In this document: in pieces, positions 7,130 through 14,900 of the stretch
Numbering within the stretch: the stretch's first letter is position 1
How the letters are laid out: every line of letters begins with the position of its first letter
Origin: Devosia sp.
Lineage (GTDB): Bacteria > Pseudomonadota > Alphaproteobacteria > Rhizobiales > Devosiaceae
Direction of reading: 5' to 3'
Assembly: GCA_028290685.1 (NCBI GenBank)
Contig: JAQGJI010000090.1
Coordinates: 1 to 17,903, forward strand
Length of the DNA: 17,903 nucleotides
Translations under genes and position numbers: made by a program
Notes under the pieces: generated by a model
What the model was told of the DNA's origin: nothing
Databases searched by the model: none
What the model saw: the letters and a program-made list of their open reading frames with translations, nothing else

Positions 7130-7144
7130 TGAGATTTCCTCTCA
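7130..7144 (-). promoter_or_regulatory. Hairpin presenting the usp ribosome-binding site
   Basis: Directly before the usp ATG the mRNA reads UGAGA-GGAAA-UCUCA. This is a perfect 5-bp stem with a 5-nt loop, and the loop contains the GGA of the ribosome site. Such a hairpin could tune translation, for example with temperature or ribosome load. It is short, so chance is quite possible. Confidence 0.3.
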
Positions 7145-7193
7145 GGTAGATTCATGGGAGATGCAAGGGGCAGTACAGGGTTGCTTCGATGCG

Positions 7194-7259
7194 TTAGCCG
7201 ACTTCGACTTCCACGACGTCCCAATGGGCAGCGTGGCCGGATGCCGCGTCAAAGTCCAT
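7194..7259 (-). CDS. Doubtful 21-codon ORF overlapping the end of ackA
   Basis: In the +1 frame relative to ackA, an ATG at 7259 overlaps the last codons of ackA and reads MDFDAASGHAAHWDVVEVEV plus Gly before a TAA at 7194. The start overlaps the ackA stop closely enough to allow re-initiation, but no good ribosome site is visible. It could be a real microprotein, a decayed remnant, or chance. The peptide is acidic, unlike GC-driven noise, which tends to be rich in Arg, Pro and Ala. No family is recognised. Confidence 0.15.
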   Translation of the reverse strand: MDFDAASGHAAHWDVVEVEVG

Positions 7260-8427
7260 GGGTCGAAAATGCTTCTTCGGCGATGACCTGCTCTTCGTTG
7301 GTGGAGATCACAAGCACCGCAATCTTGCTGCCGGAAGCTTCAATTCGCGTGGCGTGCTGGTCGTTGGCCGCGGCATCCAATCTGACACCTAGCCATGCCA
7401 GATGATGGCAAACCGCTGCTCGAACTCGCGACTGGTGCTCGCCAATACCGGCGGTGAAGACGATGGCCTCAAGGCCGCCCAACGTATTGGCCATCGCCAC
7501 TGTCTCCCGAGAGATCCGGAACGCAAAGAGCTCGATGGCTTCTGCTGCGGATGGCTCGCGGCTGTCGATGAGAATACGGCTGTCGGCACTGATCCCCGAA
7601 ACGCCCAGAAGGCCGGAGTGGTGATAGAGCATGTCCTCAACTTCCTCGATCGACATGCCGCGCTCCTTGATGAGGTGGATCAGCACGCCTGGATCAAGTG
7701 CGCCGCAGCGTGTTCCCATCGGAATGCCGTCGAGAGTCGAAAAGCTCATGCTGGTATCGCGACTGATACCCGCCTCCAGACCACAGAGGCTGGCGCCGCT
7801 GCCCAGATGGGCAACGACGACCCGGCCCTTGGCTATGTCCGGTGCCACTCGGAAGAGTTGTGCAGCCACGGATTTGTACGAAAGCCCATGGAAGCCGTAG
7901 CGCTTGATGCCTTCATCAAATAAGGCGCGGGGCAGAGCGAAACGCCGCACTAGATCGCTCTGTGTTCGGTGGAAGGCGGTGTCGAAGGATGCCCATTGGG
8001 TCAAGTCGGGACGCAGGTGGCGGATGGCCTTTATCAAACGAACACTCTGTGGCTGATGCAACGGGGCCAAGGATATCAACGCCTCGATCTCTTTAAGGAT
8101 TGCGTCGGTGACGATTTTCGAGCCGGTAAACCGGTCACCGCCATGCACAACCCGGTGGGCGACGCCAACAATTCCCTCACCCGAGAAACGCTGCATCACC
8201 CACTGGAGGGTCTCCTCAATGATATCTTGCAGATCTTCCGTCACGGCAGCCCTGAGGGGAACATCGGCAGACTCATTGTCTTCCGTGATCCGCAGAACCA
8301 GAGGCGAACGTTGAAGGTCGATGGCGCCTTTGCCCAAGCGCCGTGGGCCTTCCGCCTCAACAGCAAAAATACCCAGTTTGATCGTTGATGATCCTGGATT
8401 GAAGGTCAGGAGGATGCGGTCGGTCAT
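7249..8427 (-). CDS. ackA: Acetate kinase
   Basis: This cytoplasmic enzyme converts acetyl-phosphate and ADP to acetate and ATP, reversibly. At 392 residues it is of normal length. The first signature is FNPGSSTIK (9-17), where Pro replaces the usual Ala of NAGSS. The second is HRVVHGGDRF (91-100) with R92. D149 in ASFDTAFH, H180 in RYGFHG and R240 in MGTR match the catalytic residues known in the Methanosarcina enzyme. AHLGSGAS (206-213), FTAGIGEH (324-331) and the C-terminal NEEQVIAEE (377-385) complete the fold. Its ATG overlaps the pta stop as ATGA (8424-8427), so the two are probably translationally coupled. Together with xfp and pta it lets the cell draw ATP from phosphoketolase-made acetyl-phosphate. 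All key catalytic residues are present, so the enzyme should be active. Propionate or butyrate kinase activity is less likely given the overall match. Confidence 0.96.
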   Translation of the reverse strand: MTDRILLTFNPGSSTIKLGIFAVEAEGPRRLGKGAIDLQRSPLVLRITEDNESADVPLRAAVTEDLQDIIEETLQWVMQRFSGEGIVGVAHRVVHGGDRFTGSKIVTDAILKEIEALISLAPLHQPQSVRLIKAIRHLRPDLTQWASFDTAFHRTQSDLVRRFALPRALFDEGIKRYGFHGLSYKSVAAQLFRVAPDIAKGRVVVAHLGSGASLCGLEAGISRDTSMSFSTLDGIPMGTRCGALDPGVLIHLIKERGMSIEEVEDMLYHHSGLLGVSGISADSRILIDSREPSAAEAIELFAFRISRETVAMANTLGGLEAIVFTAGIGEHQSRVRAAVCHHLAWLGVRLDAAANDQHATRIEASGSKIAVLVISTNEEQVIAEEAFSTHGL

Positions 8428-9467
8428 AGAGGAAGAGCACCGGCGCTACGGCGGGCTACGGCCAGCCTGGCGAGTGACACCGATGCGAGCCGAACCTTCA
8501 GTGTGTCTGACCTGCTGGTTAGAACGATGGGCACACGGGCTCCAAGCACCAGTCCCGCAGCATCCGCAGCAGCCAGATAGATCAACTGCTTGGCCAGCAT
8601 GTTGCCGGCTTCCAGGTCTGGAACGACCAGGATGTCGGCCTGTCCAGCCACCTCCGACACGATCTCCTTTATGCGCGCCGCGTCCAGGCTGATCGCATTG
8701 TCGAATGCCAACGGACCATCGACTTTTGCCCCAGTGATTTGGCCCCGGTGAGCCATGACAGTCAACGCGGCAGCATCGAGCGTCGCCTGCATTGCAGGGT
8801 TCACCGTTTCGACGGCAGCCAGAACGGCGACGAGCGGCTCTTCAACGCCGAGGAGATGCAGCAAGTCGATAGCATTTTGACAGATGTCCCGCTTCTGCAG
8901 CAGAGTCGGCGCGATGTTGATGGCCGCATCGGTAATAATCAAAGGCTTTGAGTAGGCAGGAACATCGAGAACATAGACGTGGCTGATCCGGCGTTCAGTA
9001 CGCAGTCCCGAATGCGAAGCAATAACTGCCCCCAACAGCTCGTCGGTATGGAGGCTGCCCTTCATCAAGGCGTGCACGTTACCCGATGCGGCAAGGGCGA
9101 CTGCGTGCTCGGCCGCCGCATGGCTATGCTCGGTGGCGTCGATCTGCAATCCTGCGAGCGAAAGGCCGGCCCGCTCGGCTGCTGCTTGGATTTTTTCGGC
9201 CGGCCCAATCAGCACAGGGATGATCAACCCCTCGTCTCGGGCCTCCAGCGCGGCCTGTATAGCTTCAGCGTTGCAGGGATGAACAACAGCCGTCCGCATG
9301 GGCGGCAGATCGCGCGCTTGTCTCAGAAACCGATCGAACCTGCCGAGTCTGTCGGCGGCGTCTGCCGTTCCGGCGTCCCGCGGGAATAGTCCTTCACTCA
9401 TCGTGCTCATGACCAAACCCGTAGGTTGCTGGGGGAGCACATCACGCCTGATCACTTGCTGAACCAT
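8424..9467 (-). CDS. pta: Phosphate acetyltransferase (PTA_PTB family)
   Basis: This enzyme exchanges acetyl-phosphate and CoA with acetyl-CoA and phosphate in the cytoplasm. It is a 347-residue single-domain form (PTA_PTB fold) without the long N-terminal regulatory domain of the E. coli enzyme. Recognisable blocks are ALMKGSLHTDELL (133-145), RISHVYVLD (160-168), IITDAAINIAPTL (177-189), KVDGPLAFDNAISLDAA (248-264) and the C-terminal SRSDTLKVRLAS (318-329). Phosphate butyryltransferase is a close relative and cannot be fully excluded, but the phosphoketolase and acetate kinase neighbours favour acetyl. It overlaps xfp by 26 bp when the ATG at 9467 is used. In-frame ATGs at 9410 and 9401 are alternatives that would start just after the xfp stop. 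None has a strong ribosome site, so the first 19-22 residues are uncertain. The downstream overlap with ackA is 4 bp. Confidence 0.92.
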   Translation of the reverse strand: MVQQVIRRDVLPQQPTGLVMSTMSEGLFPRDAGTADAADRLGRFDRFLRQARDLPPMRTAVVHPCNAEAIQAALEARDEGLIIPVLIGPAEKIQAAAERAGLSLAGLQIDATEHSHAAAEHAVALAASGNVHALMKGSLHTDELLGAVIASHSGLRTERRISHVYVLDVPAYSKPLIITDAAINIAPTLLQKRDICQNAIDLLHLLGVEEPLVAVLAAVETVNPAMQATLDAAALTVMAHRGQITGAKVDGPLAFDNAISLDAARIKEIVSEVAGQADILVVPDLEAGNMLAKQLIYLAAADAAGLVLGARVPIVLTSRSDTLKVRLASVSLARLAVARRSAGALPL

Positions 9468-11856
9468 GCGGCCAGACCCATTCCAGGATTTCAGGCATGT
9501 CTACGCCATGCTCGCGCACGAAGCGGTCGTGCTCGATCAGTTTGTGGCGGAACTGCTGCTTGGCCTTCGTGGCCCGAACACTTAGGGCAGGCAAACAGTC
9601 GAGCGCTGCGATGGCAAGATGGAAGCGGTCGATTTCGTTCATCACCGCCATGTCGAAGGGGGTGGTGGTGGTGCCCTGTTCCTGGAAGCCATGGACATGA
9701 ATCTTGTCATGGTTGGTGCGCTGATAGGTCAGCCGGTGGATCATGTAGGGATACCCATGGTAGGCAAACACCACGGGCCGATCACGCGTGAACAGGCTGT
9801 CGAAATCACGGTCGGAAAGCCCATGCGGATGCTGGCCGGTAGACTGCAGTGTCATCAGATCGACCACGTTCACTACACGGATGCGCAGCTCTGGCATCGC
9901 CTGCCGCAGCAGGTCGACCGCAGCCAGAGTCTCAAGCGTGGGTACATCGCCGGCACAGCCCATGACGATATCGGGATCTCCGGCGCCGCTTTCAGTGCCC
10001 GCCCATTCCCAAATCCCCGCCCCGGCTTCGCAGTGCAGGATGGCGTCGTTAAGCCCCAGCCATTGGGGGGCCGGCTGCTTGCCTGCCACGATTACGTTGA
10101 TGCGGTCATAAGTGCGCAGGCAATGGTCGGTGACCCAGAGCAGGGTATTCGCATCGGGCGGGAAATAGATCCGCACCACGTCGGCTGTCTTGTTGGCGAC
10201 CAGGTCGACAAAACCGGGGTCTTGGTGGCTGAAGCCGTTATGATCCTGACGCCAGACGTGGGAGGTCAGCAGGTAGTTGAACGAGGCGATCGGGCGCCTC
10301 CACGGCAAGGCCCGCGATGACTGCAGCCACTTGGCGTGCTGGATGAACATGGAGTCAACGATGTGGATGAACGCCTCGTAGCAGGAGAACAGTCCGTGCC
10401 GGCCAGTCAGCAAGTAGCCCTCCAGCCAACCCTGGCACAAATGCTCGCTGAGCACCTCCATGACCCGGCCGTCTTGAGCAAGGTGAACGTCGTAGGGTTC
10501 GATGCCTTCCATCCAGAGGCGATCGGTGGCTTCGAATACCGCGTCCAGACGGTTCGAAGCAGTCTCGTCGGGGCCAACGATGCGGAAGTTGCGTTTCGTT
10601 TCATTGAGCCGGAAGACATCACGCAAATAGGCGCCCATGACACGGGTCGCTTCGCCGCTTGCCGCCCCTGGCGAGGTCACCGTCACCGCGTGGTCGGTCA
10701 TGTCCGGAAGGTGTAGATCGTGCTTGAGCAGGCCTCCATTAGCGTGGGGGTTAGCCCCCATGCGCCGATTGCCCGCGGGTACCAGCGACTGAAGTTCGGG
10801 CTGCAACTGGCCTGAGCTGTCGAACAGCTCTTCCGGCCGATAGCTGCGCATCCATTCCTCAAGGATAGTGCGGTGGCCTTCATTGGTGCGCGCATTGTCA
10901 ACCGGCACCTGATGGGAACGCCAAAAACCCTCTACCTTCTTGCCATCCACTTCCTTCGGACCCGTCCAGCCCTTGGGACTGCGCAACACGAGCATCGGCC
11001 AAGACGGTCGGGCAACCGGTGATCCTTTCGCGCGCGCTTCACCCTGGATCGTCTTGATTCTGTCGATGATCGTGTCCAGCACGCCCGCCATCTGCTGGTG
11101 CATCAGCTCAGGGACATGACCCTCGACGAAGAAGGGTTCATAGCCGTAACCAGAAAACAGCTGGCGCAACTCCGCATCGCTCATTCGCCCCATGACAGTG
11201 GGGTTGGCTATCTTGTAGCCGTTGAGGTGCAGGATAGGCAGCACTGCGCCGTCGCCGACCGGATTGAGAAACTTGTTGGAGTGCCAGGAGGCTGCAAGGG
11301 CACCGGTTTCCGCCTCGCCATCGCCAATGACACAAGCCACGATCAGGTCCGGATTGTCGAATGCGGCGCCAAAGGCATGAACTAGCGAATAGCCGAGCTC
11401 ACCGCCCTCATGGATAGAGCCGGGGGTTTCAGGTGCGGCATGGCTTGGGATGCCACCGGGGAACGAGAATTGCCGGAACAGCTTTAGGATGCCGTCCTCA
11501 TCCCTGGTGATGGACGGGTAGGTTTCGGTATAACTACCTTCCAGATAGGTATTGGCGACCATACCCGGCCCACCATGCCCCGGTCCGCAGACATAGATCA
11601 TATCGAGGTCGTGACTGCGAATGACTCGGTTTAGATGGGCGTAGATAAAGTTCAATCCAGGCGTGGTGCCCCAATGACCCAGCAGGCGTGGTTTAACATG
11701 TTCAGCCAGAAGTGGTTGGCCCAGCAGAGGATTGCCGAGCAGATAGATCTGCCCGACTGAAAGATAATTGGCAGCGCGCCAATAGCGGTCGATATGTTGT
11801 ACATCCTGAGCCGAAAAGGGTGGAACTGATTTCAAATGCACTGTTGTCACGATCAT
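9442..11856 (-). CDS. xfp: Xylulose-5-phosphate/fructose-6-phosphate phosphoketolase
   Basis: This thiamine-diphosphate enzyme cleaves xylulose-5-P, and often fructose-6-P, with phosphate. The products are acetyl-phosphate and glyceraldehyde-3-P or erythrose-4-P. At 804 residues it has the usual length. Near the N-terminus are GHWGTTPG (60-67) and GPGHGGPGMVANTYLEGSY (91-109), which include histidines expected at the active site. These are followed by GIPSHAAPETPGSIHEGGEL (135-154), and GDGEAETG (178-185) is the cofactor/metal motif. GPDETASNRL around residue 430-440 carries a Glu expected to contact the thiamine ring. The ATG at 11856 has AAGAAGG only 2 nt upstream. A GTG two codons later (11850) is spaced 8 nt from the same site and may be the real start. 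xfp begins 79 bp after the glucan synthase stop and overlaps pta at its end, so it leads a metabolic operon xfp-pta-ackA. Substrate preference between the two sugars cannot be read from sequence alone. Confidence 0.96.
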   Translation of the reverse strand: MIVTTVHLKSVPPFSAQDVQHIDRYWRAANYLSVGQIYLLGNPLLGQPLLAEHVKPRLLGHWGTTPGLNFIYAHLNRVIRSHDLDMIYVCGPGHGGPGMVANTYLEGSYTETYPSITRDEDGILKLFRQFSFPGGIPSHAAPETPGSIHEGGELGYSLVHAFGAAFDNPDLIVACVIGDGEAETGALAASWHSNKFLNPVGDGAVLPILHLNGYKIANPTVMGRMSDAELRQLFSGYGYEPFFVEGHVPELMHQQMAGVLDTIIDRIKTIQGEARAKGSPVARPSWPMLVLRSPKGWTGPKEVDGKKVEGFWRSHQVPVDNARTNEGHRTILEEWMRSYRPEELFDSSGQLQPELQSLVPAGNRRMGANPHANGGLLKHDLHLPDMTDHAVTVTSPGAASGEATRVMGAYLRDVFRLNETKRNFRIVGPDETASNRLDAVFEATDRLWMEGIEPYDVHLAQDGRVMEVLSEHLCQGWLEGYLLTGRHGLFSCYEAFIHIVDSMFIQHAKWLQSSRALPWRRPIASFNYLLTSHVWRQDHNGFSHQDPGFVDLVANKTADVVRIYFPPDANTLLWVTDHCLRTYDRINVIVAGKQPAPQWLGLNDAILHCEAGAGIWEWAGTESGAGDPDIVMGCAGDVPTLETLAAVDLLRQAMPELRIRVVNVVDLMTLQSTGQHPHGLSDRDFDSLFTRDRPVVFAYHGYPYMIHRLTYQRTNHDKIHVHGFQEQGTTTTPFDMAVMNEIDRFHLAIAALDCLPALSVRATKAKQQFRHKLIEHDRFVREHGVDMPEILEWVWPHGSASDQA

Positions 11857-11935
11857 CGCCTTCTTGGTCGAGGTTGCGGTACTTGAAACCAGACTATGGA
11901 TTGATTGCTCTGGAATCCCGTGTTGGATAGCTTTG
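11857..11935 (-). promoter_or_regulatory. Short spacer between glucan synthase and xfp; possible weak promoter
   Basis: This 79-bp gap contains no hairpin strong enough to be a terminator, so read-through from the glucan synthase gene is plausible. On the minus strand a perfect TTGACA lies at 11934-11939, across the upstream stop codon. No good -10 hexamer follows at 16-18 nt, so an independent xfp promoter here is only possible. TTGAT occurs at 11901-11905, but its partner half-site for an FNR-type box is absent. Confidence 0.3.
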
Positions 11936-14900
11936 TCAAACTCCCAAGCGGATTGTGACGACGTGGCTATGCCCGTCGAGGGAAAGGCGCAGGTCGCCGG
12001 TTGAATTCGCTAAAACAGCACCATCGAGAGTGACTTTCCCGATGTCACAGCTCGAATGGGTGTCCTTTTCAACACGGATGTCGTATCGCGACGCCCCCAG
12101 CTTTACGGTGGCTTCGAAGCCAGTCCAGGTAGCCGGGATGCAAGGGGCAAATACCAAGGTTTGGCCCTCACGACGGATACCGAGAATGGACTCGATGCCC
12201 GCTCGATGCATCCAGCCGGCCGAGCCGGTGTACCAGGTCCAGCCGCCCCGGCCGACATGAGGCGCAACCGAGTAAACGTCGGCGGCGATCACATAGGGCT
12301 CAACCTTATAGCGCTGCGTCTGCTCAGGAGTGGCAGAGTGATTGATGGGGTTAAGCAGGGCAAAGAGATCATGCGCCTTGTCGCCATCGCCGAGTTTGGC
12401 GAAGGCCATGACCGCCCACATGGCGGCGTGGCTATATTGTCCGCCATTCTCGCGGAGCCCCGGCGGATAGCCCTTTATGTAGCCGGGATCATGTGGGGTC
12501 TTGTCAAAGGGCGGGGTGAAAAGCAGCGCAAGGCCATCTTGCGGCCGGATCAAATGCTTCTGCAAAGACGCCATACCACTCGCGGCTCGCTCAGGGTCGG
12601 CAGCGCCGGCCAACACCGCCCATGACTGGGCGATGGAGTCGATCTGACATTCGTCGCTCATCTTTGAGCCGAGCCAGGTGCCATCATCGAATGTGGCACG
12701 TCGGTACCAATCACCGTCCCAGGCATGCTCTTCGAGCGCTGCCTTCAAACGCACCATATGGGCGCGCCAACGTTGAGCGCGCTCGGGAGCACGGGCCTCA
12801 GCCAGGGGCAGGAACAGGACGATAGTGCGCATGAGCAGCCAGGCAAGCCAAACGCTCTCGCCCTTGCCGCCCTCGCCGACGCGGCTCATGCCGTCGTTCC
12901 AGTCGCCGGTGCCCATCAGTGGTAGACCGTTCACCCCGGTGAGTTCGAGGCATTGGTCCAGACCGCGTGCACAATGCTCGAACAGGTTTGCCGATTCCTC
13001 GGCAACCATTGGCTGGAAGAACGCGTCGTGCTCTTCGGGGTGAAGAAGCGGCCCCTCGAGGAAGGGCACGATTTCATCCAGAACAGCCGCATCATCCGCG
13101 GCAGCAACATAGGTGGCGGTAGCGAAGGCCAGCCAGACGCGATCGTCGGAAATGCGGGTGCGCACCCCCTGACCTGTCTGGGGTAGCCACCAATGCTGGA
13201 CATCCCCTTCCGGGAACTGGCGAGCCGCGGCGCGGAGCAGATGGCGCCGCGTTTCCTCGGGGCGAGCGAAGGTGAGCGCCATGCCGTCCTGCAACTGATC
13301 GCGAAAGCCATACGCGCCGCTCGCCTGATAAAAGGCGGAGCGGGCCCAGATGCGGCAGGCAAGGGTTTGATAGAGCAGCCAGCCATTGAGCATGATGTCC
13401 ATGGCACGATCCGGCGTGTTGACCTGAATGGCGCCAAGCAGATCGCTCCAGTGGTTGGCGACTTCAGCCAGCATCAGATCAAGGTCCGCTACGCGGTAGC
13501 GCGTGATCAGGGATCGGGCAGCCTCGGGTGAGGTGCTTTGCCCCATGAACGCCACCACTTCAACAGTCTCGCCAACGCCTAGTTCGATGAAGCGCTGGAG
13601 CGCCGCGCAGGGGTCCAGCCCGGCGCCACTCGCACCCGAAAGGGCAGACCGGCCGAGCAATGCCGCTGGCGCGGCCAAGCTGCCCTGGCGGCCGACGAAT
13701 TCCGTGCGGTCAGTTGTCCACTCCGTTTGTTTGCCACCCAGGTCGGCAAATGCGGTGCGGCCCGAAAAAGAAGGACTCCAAGGGTTATGGGTCAGGATGG
13801 CTGCAGTGGAGGGGTCGACCTCCGTCGCAATGAATGGGGCCGAGGCGCCCCGGGATGTCCCGAGGACCCATTCAATATAGCTTGTGACGGAGAGACGCCG
13901 GGGCCTGCCGGATAAGTTGGTCAGGGTAAGGCGTGAAATCTTGATCGGATCGGCCAGAGGCACGTACTGAAGCAGATCGCTCGCGATGCCGTTGGCAGCA
14001 TGCTCGAACCGGCTGTAGCCAAAACCGTGCCGGGAAACATAGGTCCCGCGGTTGCGGATTGGTTGAGCTGTAGGGCTCCAGAGGTCCCCTGTGTCTTCGT
14101 CACGAAGATAGAAGGCCTCACCGCTTGGATCGGCAACAGGGTCGTTGGACCACTGGGTCAGCTGGTTTTCGCGGCTGCTCTCAGCCCAGGTATAGCCACT
14201 CCCTTCAGCGGAAACTTGGAAGCCGAAATGGGGATTAGCAATAACGTTGAGCCACGGGGCAGGAGTGCTCTGGCCGGCGTTGAGCACGGTAACGTACTCT
14301 GTGCCGTCCTTGTCAAATCCGCCCAGGCCATTGAAGAATTCGAGTTCGGGCGTTGGCTGGACGATGGGGTCGCCAATTTTCGGCCCACGGATCACCAGCG
14401 GCGGCACCGCTGCTGGCAGCAAAAGATCGAGCTGGTCGGCGATCGAGCCGCGGTGTGCCTTTAGCACTACGCGTGCAACCGACCCCAGCAATGCAAGTGT
14501 CTCGACGCTCATCAGGTCCGCGCGCAGAGTGTAGACGCTGCCATGGCCCAGCACCTCGCCGAATCGTGGCCGCGACTCGCTGCTGCGTACGGCAGTCTCG
14601 ATGGCGATCTGTAGATCTTGCACATAGGAGGAGCCGCGCTCGTTGATTATGACCACATCGACGGCAAGACGCTTCATCCGCCAGTATTCCTGGGCGCGCA
14701 ATAATTGGCGGACTTGTGCGATGTCCTCCACATCCCCGATGCGTAGCAGCACGATCGGCAAGTCGCCTGAAATAGATAGTGGCCATAGTCCCGGCTGCGG
14801 ACCTGCGCCCTTGATGATCATCTCTGAAGGCGGTCTGAAGCGCCGGTCGGCATAGAGGACCGGAGCGGCAAGGCGCTGGAAGTCGGCAGCCTCCTGCGTT

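Noticed and set aside
9619..10320. 233-codon plus-strand ORF antisense to phosphoketolase
   Set aside because: It lies wholly inside the secure xfp gene, and its sequence is what reverse translation of that gene gives. No independent evidence of coding.
11857..11935. Possible FNR/FixK box before xfp (TTGAT at 11901, GTCAA near 11935)
   Set aside because: The half-sites are not spaced as TTGAT-N4-ATCAA, and no matching partner is present. The fit to a low-oxygen theme is tempting, but the sequence does not support it.
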